Shown piece by piece: positions 9,107 to 19,843 of a stretch of DNA of 64,000 nt. Below the pieces are notes generated by a model. The model worked only from the letters and a program-made list of their open reading frames with translations, was not told the origin of the DNA and did no database searches. Source of the DNA: Costus lasius (lineage: Eukaryota; Streptophyta; Magnoliopsida; Zingiberales; Costaceae); assembly GCA_027563935.2 (NCBI GenBank), contig CM050446.2, positions 26,787,501 to 26,851,500 of the forward strand, in the 5' to 3' direction. The translations under genes were made by a program, and so were the position numbers. Numbering within the stretch: position 1 is the stretch's first letter; each line of letters opens with the position of its first letter.

Positions 9107-12100
9107 ATGACCTTCAATGTGCGATCCCTACTGGAAAGGGAGAAGTTTGCTGGGCCAAACTTCTCAGACTGGTTCGGACACCTTAAGATTGTTCTTAAGG
9201 CAGAGAGGAAACTGTATGTCCTCGAGACGGCGATACCGCCTCAACCCGCTCCGAACGCCGCAAGGGCGGTTCGGGATGCCTATGAAAAGCATGTCAATGA
9301 TAGCATTGATGTCGCTTGCCTGATGCTAGCGTCTATGACGCCACCGCTGCAGCGTCAGCATGAGGATATGTCTGCTATAGAAATGATAGCAAACCTCAAG
9401 ATGCTGTATGCTGCACAGGCGAGGACTGAGCGCTATAACTTGACCAAGCTGTTCTTTCAGAGCAAACTGGCTGAAGGGAGTCTAGTGGGAGCTCACGTGC
9501 TCAAGATGATTGGGCACAAGGAGGCTCTAGAGAAACTGGGACACACCATCAATCAGGAGCTTGCTGTAGACATTATTCTGCAGTCTCTCCCGCCTTCTTT
9601 CGATGCGTTCATTATTAACTTTAATATGAACAAAATCGATTGTACTCCGGCAGAGTTGCTGAATATGCTCTTGACTACAGAGGAGACTCTAAAGGGAAAG
9701 CCTTCAACCTCTGTCTTGATGTTTCCTTCAAGGAACAAGAAGAAGGGGAAGAAGGGCAAAGCCCCAGTCAAGAACTACAACAAGGCTCTGAAGCAGAAGG
9801 TTAAGCGGTCGAAGGAATACAGATGTTTCCATTGTGGCCAGCTGGGTCACTGGAAAAAGGACTGTAAAGCGCTCCAAGGAGACAAGAAGGGAAGCATCGC
9901 TTCTGGCTCAGGTATTTATGTGACTGAGGTCATGTTTTCTTCTTCTATTTCATGGGTGTTAGACACTGCATGTGGAGTTCACATTTGTTCAAATGTACAG
10001 GAACTCAAGAGAAGAAGACAGGTGGGACAGCATGAGGTGGACCTACGAGTTGGAAACGGGGCACGGGTTGCTGCTGTTGCTGTAGGAGAATATTACATCT
10101 CATTACCATCTGGACTTGTATTGGAACTAAATAATTGTTATTTTGTACCTAGCATTACCAAGAATATTATCTCCATTCCTGCTCTTGTCAGGAAAGGATT
10201 TTCCTTTGAATGCAATATTTCAAAGTGTGTTCTTTCTCTTGATAATATTATTTATGCTACTGGGTCAATTAACAATGGGTTATTCATGTTGGACATGGAA
10301 TGTTCTATACAAAATATTGATAATAAGAAAGCCAAGTATGCTGATGACAGCACCTTGCTATGGCATAGTCGTTTAGGCCATATTAACAAGAAACGCATTA
10401 AGCGGTTGCATGACAATGGACTGCTGGGATCATTCTCCTATGAGGAGATTGATACATGCAAAGCTTGTTTAATGGGCAAAATGACGAAGTCTCCTTTTCC
10501 TAATAAAGGTCAAAGGGCTTCAGGTTTACTTGACCTTATACACAGTGATGTGTGTGGGCCATTTAGTAAACATGCCAGAGGTGGCTATCAATACTTCATT
10601 ACCTTTACTGATGATTTCAGTAGATATGGGTATGTCTATCTTATGAGACATAAAAGTGAATCTTTTGACAAGTTCAAAGAGTTCAAAAATGAAGTACAGA
10701 ATCAGCTAGGCCGAAATATCAAGGCACTTCGTTTTGATCGAGGTGGTGAATACCTAAGTCGAGAGTTTACTGACTATCTGAAGGAGTGTGGGATTATCTC
10801 ACAGCTCACTCCACCAGGAACACCGCAATGGAATGGTGTGTCTGAGAGGAGGAACAGAACCTTATTGGATATGGTTCGTTCTATGATGAGTCAAGCTACT
10901 CTACCTTACTCCTTTTGGGGATTTGCACTGGAAACAGCTGCAAAAGTACTAAACCGAGTCCCATCCAAGGCAGTTTCAAAGACTCCATATGAGTTATGGT
11001 ATGGGAAACAGCCGAGCTTGACGTTTATCAAGATCTGGGGCTGCGAGGCTTATGTCAAAAAGCTCGCCTCTGGGAAACTAGAGACCAGATCTGAGAAATG
11101 TATCTTTGTCGGTTACCCTAAGGAAACTAAGGGTTATTATTTCTACGATCCCAAAGAGAACAAGGTATTTGTTGCTCGGACGGCCATTTTTCTTGAGAAA
11201 GAGTTTCTTCTGCAAGAGGCCATTGGGAGAGAAATAAAACTGGATGAGAATCCAGAGGAAGGACAAAGTAGTCAAGCACAGTTGGATGAGCATGAGCCAG
11301 TAGAACAGGTTATTGGACAACCTGAGGCTCAGATATCACGGGAACCGCGAAGATCGGGAAGGATCCGTCGACAGCCTGAGCGCTATGACGGAGTCTACTT
11401 CATTGATCATGATGAACCCCTCACTTATGCGGATGCGGTCAGTGGACCGGACTCAGCTAGATGGCTTGAAGCTATGCGAGCCGAAATGGACTCCATGTCA
11501 GATAACCAAGTATGGGATTTGGTTGATCCGCCTCCGGGAGTTATCCCTATAGGCTGTAAATGGATCTTCAAGAAGAAGATTGACATGGATGGTAACGTGG
11601 TTACCTATAAAGGCAGGCTAGTTGCGAAAGGTTTCAAACAAATCTACGGGATAGATTATGATGAAACTTTCTCTCCTGTGGCCATGTTCAAGTCTATTCG
11701 GATTCTTTTCACGATAGCAACATATTATGATTATGAGATCTGGCAAATGGATGTGAAGACGGCTTTCCTTAATGGAAAACTGGATGAGGATGTGTATATG
11801 ACACAACCTGAAGGTTTCACTAATCCATCAGATCGTCATAAAATATGCAAGTTAAAGAAGTCCATTTATGGACTTAAACAAGCATCAAGAAGCTGGAATA
11901 TTCGTTTTGATGAATCAATCAGTGATTTTGGTTTCATCAAGAACGAGGATGACCCGTGTGTATATAAGAGGTTTAGTGGGAGCGTGATTACTTTCCTAGT
12001 CCTCTACGTCGATGACATCTTGATCATTGGAAACGATATTCCTGAAATGCATGCGGTTAAGGCATGGTTAAGGAAATGTTTTCAGATGAATGATTTGGGA

Positions 12101-12988
12101 GAAGCAGCCTATGTGTTAGGTGTGAAGATCTACAGGGATAGATCTAAGAGGCTTCTCGGGCTGTGCCAGAGTACTTACATCGATAAAGTCCTGGAGAGAT
12201 TTCATTTAGAGAATTCTAAAAGAGGATATCTTCCAGTCAGACATGGTCTGAATCTTTCAAAGAGTCAGTGTCCACAAACACAGACTGAGAAAGATGAAAT
12301 GGACAATACGCCTTATGCTTCGGCTATTGGGTCCATTATGTATGCGATGTTGTGTACTCGCCCAGACGTCGCTTACGGGTTAAGCGTGACCAGTCGATTC
12401 CAAAGTAATCCAGGTCAGGCGCACTGGATTGCAGTCAAGAACATCTTAAAATATCTGCGGAGGACCAAAGATATGTTCTTGGTATATGGAGGTCAGGAAG
12501 AACTCAGTATTGAAGGATATACTGACGCTTCGTTCCAATCTGACCAGGATGATTTCCGATCGCAATCAGGCTATGTTTTTAGCTTGAATGGTGGAGCAGT
12601 GGTGTGGAAGAGTTTCAAACAGTCTATCGTTGCTGATTCCACAACAGAAGCCGAGTATGTTGCAGCCTCGGAAGCATCCAAGGAGGTAGTGTGGATTCGC
12701 AAGTTCATTCAGGAACTTGGTGTTGTTCCTTCGAGTGCAGATCCTTTGGTTATCTTCTGTGATAACACTGGGGCAATCGCACAAGCAAAGGAACCACGGT
12801 CGCACCAGAAGTCCAAGCACATACAGAGACGGTTTCATTTGATCCGGGAGATCATTGATCGAGGCGAGATCAAAGTCTGCAAGGTTCATACAGATGACAA
12901 TCTGGCTGACCCGCTTACCAAGCCTCTGGCGCAGCAGAAGCATGAGAAGCACTGTAATAATATGGGTTTGAGGTTTCTCAACCATTAG
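9107..12988 (+). CDS. Ang1 gag-pol polyprotein (intact)
   Basis: A 1293-aa polyprotein in one frame, the length expected for BARE/Angela elements. In order: capsid (1-230), zinc knuckle CFHCGQLGHWKKDC (240-253), protease with LDTACG near 285-290, GAG-pre-integrase HHCC motif (420-454), integrase with D481, D544 and E580 (35 residues between the last two), RT with YVDD at 967-970, and RNase H with D1140, E1183 and D1219. It packages its RNA in cytoplasmic particles, copies it to DNA and inserts it. The ATG at 9107 is the first in frame and matches the start in Ang5. One oddity is RFDRGGEY at the second catalytic Asp, where Ang3, Ang5 and Ang6 all have RSDRGGEY. This could weaken integrase. Enzyme activity is inferred from motifs only. 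Confidence 0.95.
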   Translation: MTFNVRSLLEREKFAGPNFSDWFGHLKIVLKAERKLYVLETAIPPQPAPNAARAVRDAYEKHVNDSIDVACLMLASMTPPLQRQHEDMSAIEMIANLKMLYAAQARTERYNLTKLFFQSKLAEGSLVGAHVLKMIGHKEALEKLGHTINQELAVDIILQSLPPSFDAFIINFNMNKIDCTPAELLNMLLTTEETLKGKPSTSVLMFPSRNKKKGKKGKAPVKNYNKALKQKVKRSKEYRCFHCGQLGHWKKDCKALQGDKKGSIASGSGIYVTEVMFSSSISWVLDTACGVHICSNVQELKRRRQVGQHEVDLRVGNGARVAAVAVGEYYISLPSGLVLELNNCYFVPSITKNIISIPALVRKGFSFECNISKCVLSLDNIIYATGSINNGLFMLDMECSIQNIDNKKAKYADDSTLLWHSRLGHINKKRIKRLHDNGLLGSFSYEEIDTCKACLMGKMTKSPFPNKGQRASGLLDLIHSDVCGPFSKHARGGYQYFITFTDDFSRYGYVYLMRHKSESFDKFKEFKNEVQNQLGRNIKALRFDRGGEYLSREFTDYLKECGIISQLTPPGTPQWNGVSERRNRTLLDMVRSMMSQATLPYSFWGFALETAAKVLNRVPSKAVSKTPYELWYGKQPSLTFIKIWGCEAYVKKLASGKLETRSEKCIFVGYPKETKGYYFYDPKENKVFVARTAIFLEKEFLLQEAIGREIKLDENPEEGQSSQAQLDEHEPVEQVIGQPEAQISREPRRSGRIRRQPERYDGVYFIDHDEPLTYADAVSGPDSARWLEAMRAEMDSMSDNQVWDLVDPPPGVIPIGCKWIFKKKIDMDGNVVTYKGRLVAKGFKQIYGIDYDETFSPVAMFKSIRILFTIATYYDYEIWQMDVKTAFLNGKLDEDVYMTQPEGFTNPSDRHKICKLKKSIYGLKQASRSWNIRFDESISDFGFIKNEDDPCVYKRFSGSVITFLVLYVDDILIIGNDIPEMHAVKAWLRKCFQMNDLGEAAYVLGVKIYRDRSKRLLGLCQSTYIDKVLERFHLENSKRGYLPVRHGLNLSKSQCPQTQTEKDEMDNTPYASAIGSIMYAMLCTRPDVAYGLSVTSRFQSNPGQAHWIAVKNILKYLRRTKDMFLVYGGQEELSIEGYTDASFQSDQDDFRSQSGYVFSLNGGAVVWKSFKQSIVADSTTEAEYVAASEASKEVVWIRKFIQELGVVPSSADPLVIFCDNTGAIAQAKEPRSHQKSKHIQRRFHLIREIIDRGEIKVCKVHTDDNLADPLTKPLAQQKHEKHCNNMGLRFLNH

Positions 12989-12997
12989 ATTAAGTGC

Positions 12998-13007
12998 AAG
13001 TGGGAGA
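12998..13007 (+). other. Ang1 polypurine tract
   Basis: AAGTGGGAGA directly precedes the 3' LTR (one T between). It is the plus-strand DNA primer. The same tract is found in Ang2, Ang3, Ang4 and Ang5. Confidence 0.9.
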
Positions 13008-13008
13008 T

Positions 13009-14697
13009 TGTTGGGGTATGCCCTTAAGGCTAATGTTTGAGGCCTTGGGATTGTAACAGTATCATGTATAAACTCTTATGTTTATAAAGGCAATGGTTGT
13101 TATTCAGTTGGTTACATTGTCTGCTGCAATAAGTGTGCTTCTGAATAATGTCTCAAAGCTGTTCAGCTTGGCTGACATGCTGTTTTGTCCTTAGTCGAAA
13201 TATCTTGGTGAACATGAGACAGCCTTGATATGATTGAGACTAATATGTGTTCTAATCTTATAGGATGCTTCGAGCATGGAATAAGATGTAGACTCATGGG
13301 TACATTGGATGTACTGGACAGACCCTACTAGGATATTCAATTGCTTGTCACAATGTGAATAATCCTTGATTGCAACAAGTGGCACATGTCCTCTGACTTG
13401 AGATCACTTGTGTTTCTAAATGATGATTGTCATTGTTTTGAGATAGTTCAATATCATTTGAAACATAATGGTTATAGACTATCTTGGATAATGATCATGA
13501 GTCACGTTAGGACACTAGTGATAGATATAGGATTGCCGTCTCCTTGTTTAAGGAGTGTGATGTTCTAAAGGGCCCCCCCTGGATGAGATGATTGAGAAAG
13601 TGTATGGCCATACCCAGGTGACTATGTTCATCTGATCTAATCATGCTCATCATATTGGAGCTACAGGCTTGACACGCTTGTCCAATAAGAACATCCAGTG
13701 GCAAAGGAAATATGTATGCCTTGTGAGCTGGATTCACACTTGTGCTGTGTTTTGGGTGTAGTCTTGGAAGACTCTTTCCTTTATATCGGGAGACAGTGAT
13801 GTGTTGCTAGATACCCCTCACTGATCGTGATGACGTAAGTTATCGTTACCGACAGTTAAAGGAAACCCTTAGGGTCGCACAATTTGATGATATGGCTTAC
13901 TTAAGTCAGATCGTGTGGACTGAATTGTTTGGGTTCAGTTTAAGGGGATTTAATCTCTGATTGTGAGTGAGATCTGGTCTAATCATGTTTGATTGATTAG
14001 GGCTTGAGATCGGTAAGCTTCGATCGAGAGAATGGATGCTAGATCAGTGAGATCAGGAGCATCATGAGATGAACGGTTAGATCTTGAACCTTTAGGGTTT
14101 AATATGATCTAGACCAAATCGCTTGGGTTAATTGGTCTTTGAACCAAACCAAAATGAACCGCTCATTGAGTGAGCGCATGGTTCAAAGGGAAAGGAGGTT
14201 GCGACTTGTTCACTTGGCGTGAACACATGAGCGAGTGTGGGTTTCTATTTTTAGAAACCATGATCTCAAATGAGATCACGCCTCATGTAGGAATAGAATC
14301 ATTCTATTCTTGTCACTCTCTCTCGCCCATCTCTCTGAACGGCTACGCTCTCTCTCGCGTGGTGAAAGATTGAAGCCTTGGAGAGGATTCGAAAAGAAAA
14401 AGGAAGTCATCTCACTCCCTTCCATTCGATCAAGACACTTGGAGATCCTTGCTAGCACAAGGAGCGACAAGGGTAGGCGATCTTCATCTTGTGTGCGCAC
14501 CTTTTGGAGGAAAGCTTTTTCGGTTTCTGCTTCCAAGATGCCATCAGAGAAATGGCACTGGTATGAGTCGTCTAATCTTTACAAGTTAATCATATGATAT
14601 GCATGTGATTTTATTTAGAAACCCTAGCTTCCGTTGCTTTCAAAACCTCTTATATGCGCCATTAGGGTTTCGCCCCCCCTTCATGTGGGGACTTTCA
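13009..14697 (+). repeat. Ang1 3' LTR
   Basis: The 1689-bp copy of 5615-7302. Differences I can see: A/G in the AACARTATC stretch near the start, a changed G/C run (one indel plus one substitution) near 13570, and four single changes near 13744-13852. It ends CTTTCA and is followed by TSD CAGGT at 14698-14702. Confidence 0.97.
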
Positions 14698-14721
14698 CAG
14701 GTGCTCCAGAATCCGCCGAGC

Positions 14722-14974
14722 TCATCACGGCCTGCCTGTGCTTCTCGTCATGGCCGTGACCACGTTCGAGTCTGAAATCACCGGTTTTTCTATTTTTTGC
14801 CAAGGTGATCATGGCCTGCTCGTGCTTTTCTTCACGGCCGTGATCGGTGTCACAGAATTCTGCCGAGCTCATCACGACCTACCCGTGATGGCATGCACGG
14901 CCGTGCTTACTTCCTGGATTTTTTGCCGAGGCCGTCACATCCGTGATGGGCTTCACAGCTTGCCTGTGTTCAGC
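14722..14974. repeat. Palindromic CACGGCC module array in Chr1 LTR
   Basis: Four modules start near 14723, 14807, 14868 and 14930. Each has a left arm of the type ATCACGGCCTGCCTGTG and most have a right arm of the type TTCACGGCCGTGATC 10-20 bases later. The stretches between modules contain a repeated TTTTTTGCC(G/A)AGG. In element sense the array lies near the LTR start, upstream of the TATA-like box. Confidence 0.8.
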
Positions 14975-15046
14975 TCGCAAAAAGTTGTGGGCGCTGTTTT
15001 CTCGTCCAATTCGTCCCTTTCTTCAGTGCTAGCTTATTCTGCATCA

Positions 15047-15060
15047 ACTCCCCCCCCACT
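15047..15060 (-). other. Chr1 polypurine tract
   Basis: On the minus strand AGTGGGGGGGGAGT directly precedes the LTR start TGATGCAG and overlaps the end of the integrase frame. Its place between pol and LTR supports the LTR end given here. Confidence 0.75.
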
Positions 15061-17500
15061 TTGAAGAGTTCTCCTTCGGAGAACTAGGGGGAAGAGGCTC
15101 GTTGGTGTCCAAAGGCTCATCCAAAGGACCATAGAAGGGGAGGAGGTCCGCCACGTTGAAGACGAGGTGGATCCCCACGTCCTTGGGTAGGTCCAGAACA
15201 TAGGCATTGGAGCCGATTTGCCGCACCACTACATAAGGCCCCATATAACGTGGCTGGAGCTTAAAATGTGCCCTGTTTGACAATCGCTCAGGGTGGATGC
15301 GCACCCGCACCCTCACCAACTCACTAATAAAGAAATGATGTGGCCTACGGTGCTCATTGGCCTTCATCGCATTATGAGTGTTGCCCAAAAAAATACGATG
15401 CCGAACTTCATCATGCAAACTAGCTACATGCTGGGCAAAGGAATATGCATGCTCGGACAAGTGGGACTCCATGGGAAGGTCATACAGGTCAATGAGTTTG
15501 CGAGGTTGATGGCCTATGACGATCTAGAAGGGACTAAGACCCGTAGACCTATTGGCCGCACTATTGTACGTAAATTCCGCCATGGGGAGGATGGTATCCC
15601 AAGACCTTGGGTGATTGCCTATGAGGCAATGGAGCAAGTTGCCTTAACTATAGTTAACCACCTCGGTTTGCTCAACCATTTGGGGGTGGTATGCAGTAGA
15701 GAACTTCAAGGTGGAGCCCAAGAGGGCCCAAAGTGAGCGCTAGAAGTGGCTCACAAACCGCGTGTCGCGGTCAGACACAATGGTTGATGGAAGGCCATGG
15801 AGACGGACAAACTCCTTGAAGAAAAGATGGGCCATGTGGGACACATCCGCAATGCATGTACAGGGAATGAAGTGGGCCATTTTCGAGAACCGGTCCACAA
15901 CCATGTAGACGGAGTCAAAGCAAGAAGTAGTCCGGGGCAGCCCAAGGACAAAGTCTATGCTAAGGTCGCGCCAAGGACCTTCAGTGACCGGCAAAGGGGT
16001 GTAGAGGCTGGTGTTCGTGGGTCTGGGTTTGGCCATTTGGCATGTGCCACAATGGCGCATAATGCGCTCGACGTCCTTGCGAAGAGAAGGCCAAAAGAGG
16101 CGCTCCTCTGCCATCTCAAGGGTCTTATCGCGGCCGTGATGGCCGGTGACACCACTTGTGTGTAGCTCGAGCAAGAGATGATCTCGAAGCGATGATTGGG
16201 GAATGCATAGGCAATTCCCCAAGAAAAGGTAGCCCTCGCAAAGCTAATACGGGGACTCGGGATCCAGGGACTCGGATAAGTCGGCATAAATAGCACTAAA
16301 ATCAGGGCAAGTAGTATACTCCACCTTGACGTGGTCAAAGGTGTTGACGCGCATGCGCATCACGCACAAGAGGGTCCGGACCCGACTCAGGGCGTCCACA
16401 ATGATATTTTCTTTACCCGCCTTATGATTGATCATGAAGGAGTACTGCTGTAAGTACTCGATCCACTTGGCATGGCGGGCACCCAACTTCTTTTGGGCAC
16501 TAAGGAAAGACAAGGCCTGATGGTCGCTATACAACACAAACTCGTGGTGGAGGAGGTAGTGCCTCCATTGACGAAGCGACTGAACAATGGCACAGAATTC
16601 CTTGTCACAGGTCGAATAACGCTGATGAACAACATTCAACTTCTCACCGAAGAAGGTGATAGGGTGGCCTTCTTGACTAAGGCAACCTCCGATCCCAGTG
16701 CCAGAGGCGTCGCATGCAATTTCAAAGACTTTCGAGAAGTCCGGGAGGTGCAAAATAGGTGCGGTCCTGATGGCATCCTCAAGGGCGTCAAAGGCGCGTT
16801 GAGTGGTGGTGGTCCACTCAAAATCATCCTTGGACAAATGTTGGGTCAGCAGGGTTGTAATCGTGCTGAAACCCCGAATGAACCTACGGTAAAAACCCGC
16901 AAGGCCCAAAAAGCTGCGGACCTCAAACACGGTGCGGGGTTCGGGCCAATGCCGGATGGCTTCTACTTTGGCTGGGTCAACAGAAAGACCCTCATCGGAC
17001 ACGATATAACCTAGGAAATGGACTCGGTTGGTCATGTTGGCGCACTTTTTCGTGTTAAGGAAGAGATGCTCCTTCCGTAGGAGGTCAAAGGTGGAGCGAA
17101 GATGCTCCAGGGGCTCTTCGCGGGTCCGACTGAAAATCAGAGTGTCATCAAAATAGACGACCATAAATTTACCCTTGTAAGGCTTAAGGACTTGGCTCAT
17201 GAGTCGCATAAATGTGAACGGGGAATTGGATAACCCAAATGGCATGACAAGCCATTCATAAAGACCGTCCTTAGTCTTGAAGGCAATCTTCCATTCATCA
17301 CCTTCGCAGATGTGGACTTGGTGGTATCCGCTACGAAGATCAAGCTTGGAAAACCACGACGCACCGGAGACTATGTCCAACATGTCATCAAGCCTAGGTA
17401 TGGGGAACCTATATTTGATGGTGATCCTATTGATGGCGCAAATATCAATACAAATGAGCCACGACCTATCCTTTTTGGGCGTGAGTAAGGTGGGTATCAC
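15047..17500 (-). pseudogene. Chr1 pol pseudogene (RT, RNase H, integrase)
   Basis: All pieces lie in one frame, interrupted by stops. RT (17500 down to about 16900) has [26 protein letters not shown] and the catalytic YFDD. RNase H follows ([20 protein letters not shown]). Integrase resumes at 16222 with the zinc-binding HHGRDKTL and CGTCQMAKP, then the catalytic-core block DFVLGLPRT and SDRDTRF. The stretch 15740-15473, which should hold the catalytic Glu, is broken by many stops. The carboxyl end (15472-15047) has the GPY/F-type block RYMGPYVVVRQIGSNAYVLDLP and ends at the purine tract. The element cannot make a working pol protein. Confidence 0.9.
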
Positions 17501-19728
17501 GCAGGGACTTAAACTCTCATGGATGTACCCCTTGGTGAGTCCACTTGACGCTACAGTTCAGCGTGTTCCGTGGGGTTCAAACGATGATGGGACAAGATGA
17601 GGAGAGGTGCTCCCGGGACAAGATAAATGGCGTGGAGTCCATGGGGTAAGTCGTCCGGGCTGATGTCGGAGAATTCGATCAAGAGGGCTGAGATTTTTGG
17701 GGGAGGTGCCACGTTTAAGGGAGGAGGGGAATTCGGTGATTCGCGCACCATTAGGGCGTAGAGAACCTTGGACTCGGTGGCTTCACGCATGAGCGCGGAG
17801 GTGCGCATGAGGGACACTACAGTGGGTTCTGGAGTAGCGGCCGTGGGAGGCACGATCACGCCCTTGGAGGTGGATGCACGCAGCTCCTTAGGCGGAGACG
17901 GGATCAACTGGATTTTCTAATTATTATGGTCAAACACATAGGTGTTCGACCGGCCGTAGTGAACCACATCTCTATTGTACATCCAAAGGTGCCCTAAGAG
18001 GACGTGGGCAACATCCATGGCTTCCACGTCACACCAAACTTTCTCATGATAATTCCCAAAAGCAATGGGAACTTGACACCTATGGGTAATCGGAAGGCTC
18101 TATGCTTTGACCCACGCAATCGAGCAGGGCTTCGGGTGGGGCTCGAGGGGGAGACCAAAGCGAGTGATCGTGGTCCAGGAGACCATGTTTAAACTACTTC
18201 CCCCGTCAATGACAATCTTACATGAGTGCCCGTTGCACTTGATGTAAGTTGTAAAGATGCTTGTGTGCCTCCAATCCTTAGAGGGCGGGGTTTGAATAAG
18301 GGTACACCGCACAACCGCAAGTGTGGGGTGACCCGATTCATAGCCACTCGTGTAGCACTCGGCCTCAACATCGTGTTCCGCACGCTCGTGGGTAATGGTG
18401 GCTACACGGGTGTGACCTTTGCCCGCGGAGGCGGACTTCTTAGGGCAGTCCCTAGAGTAGTGGCTTGGTTGAAGATAGTTATAACAATGGACTCACTCGG
18501 TCGAGCCAACGACGGGGGCCTTGCCCTTCTCCTCCCAAGTGGGGAGAGAGGGGGCTGCCTCTGGGGTTGGGCGACGAGGAGAACCATGGGCCTTGGGTGT
18601 AGGACGCGGGTCGGACTGAGGTTCAGGGCGCTCAGCCCGAGGGTGGGTGTGTGGAGGCCTGCTAGTGTAGGGGCGCCACGGTGGGACAAACTTGCTGCGT
18701 TGGGCCGTAGCACGAAGGTCTTGCTCAATGTCAAGCGCACGATGGTAGGTTTGGTCTAAAGATTCTGAGCCATATGCCGGAAGGGTGCACCGAATTTCTG
18801 CGTGGAGGTCATTCTTGAACTTCGACAAAACCAACTCTGGGTCTTCTTGCAAGTTGCAATGGAGTTGCAACGTGTCAAAAGTCAAGCGGTACTCCGCAAT
18901 GGAGTTCGACCCTTGTTGGAGGCTACTATATTGGTCTAGGAGTCGCTGCCTATACGAAGGAGGCACATATCGCTCACGGAGGCGATACTTCATTTCCTCC
19001 CAACGAGTGATGGGAGGAAGTGTGAGCTGCTCGTTCTGACGCTCCACGTTCTACCAATGCAGATGCGCGGGGCCTTCGAGTAAGGTGCACACATACCAGA
19101 CTTGATGGTGCTGAGGGTAAGCAAGTAGGTCAAAGTGCTAGTCGACGGAGGTGACCTAGTCTAGGAACTTGGTGGGATCGAGACCACCCACTAAAGGTGT
19201 GGGGTGAGTCCAGGCGAGAAGATGCAAGTCATCGTCCATGCGAGTGCGCACGTAACGGGGTCGGGTTGGGGGCCTTTTTGTGGCCCAAACATCTTCTTCA
19301 TCCAAAGGCTCATCTCCATAATCTAGGTCTTCGTGGGCCGTGTAAGGGCTACGACGGTCGGGTTCGGGTTCAAAGGGTTGGTGCCTAACGGGCACAACTA
19401 GAGGGGGAAACTCCCGAGTTGGAGCGGGTTGGGCGGAGGGAGGGGGCTGAGCCGTGTTCGGGCGCCTACGTTCCGATGCATCTAAACGATCAACTAGTTA
19501 TCGGATCACCGCTGTAAGTTGTTGGACAGCGGTCTCCGTCTTACCCACATGGGCGTCAAACTGCATGGACAGCGTGTGAACTTGCGCGGCAAGCACAGCT
19601 AAAGAGTCTAACGGTGTGCTAATCCCTTCCGAGGGTTGAGCCGACTCTTGGGTTTCCAGGATGGTGTCGGGGAATTTGGACGACATGACTTGTGACCTTG
19701 TAGTCACTATGCACAAACAATACACAAA
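17501..19728 (-). pseudogene. Chr1 gag and protease pseudogene
   Basis: Read from 19728 down. A variable amino end comes first, then an acidic linker and the capsid block RWEEMKYRLRERYVPPSYRQRL (19005-18940) typical of plant chromoviruses. Next come a degraded zinc knuckle near 18460 and a protease with VIDGGSSLN near 18215 (catalytic Asp kept). In-frame stops occur at about 19498 (CAA to TAA), near 19160 and 19140, and near 19050. Most fit C-to-T change. This part is in another frame than pol, with the shift lying between 17551 and 17500. The stretch 17551-17907 between protease and RT shows no recognised domain. Confidence 0.8.
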
Positions 19729-19826
19729 TAAACTAAGTGCTAGATGCTGAAAATGCAGAAAACCATGCTGAAATATGCTATGTAACGGAGTTGGACCGTG
19801 TGTACGATAAGAATCGAATGCGCAAC

Positions 19827-19839
19827 TCCTCTGATACCA
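19827..19839 (-). other. Chr1 primer binding site
   Basis: On the minus strand TGGTATCAGAGGA follows the 5' LTR after four bases. It matches the tRNA-Met type primer usual in chromoviruses. Confidence 0.85.
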
Positions 19840-19843
19840 GAAA

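Larger units (their letters stand above)
5615..14697 (+). mobile_element. Ang1: Angela/BARE-like Ty1/copia element, structurally complete
   Basis: A 9083-bp element with a 1688-bp and a 1689-bp LTR differing at about seven positions, a tRNA-iMet PBS, an 1.8-kb leader, one uninterrupted gag-pol frame, a polypurine tract and a perfect TSD (CAGGT). The LTR start TGTTGGGGTATGCCC, the long LTRs, the long leader and the 1293-aa polyprotein all match the Angela/BARE type of plant copia elements. It sits in the 3' LTR of Chr1. It is close to Ang5 and Ang6 throughout, so the three are one family. Confidence 0.95.
4511..15046 (-). repeat. Chr1 3' LTR, interrupted by Ang1
   Basis: LTR sequence occupies 4511-5614 and 14703-15046, about 1448 bp in all, with Ang1 and one copy of its target duplication between. 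On the plus strand the ends read TAATGCAG (TGATGCAG in the other copy) and CTGCATCA, so the termini form an 8-bp inverted repeat. The homologous 5' LTR covers only 907 bp. Differences over the shared part are roughly 7-8% by eye. The portion near 14703-14974 and 5573-5612 carries the palindromic CACGGCC modules. The short frames 4843-5133, 4746-5054 and similar are not genes. Confidence 0.85.
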
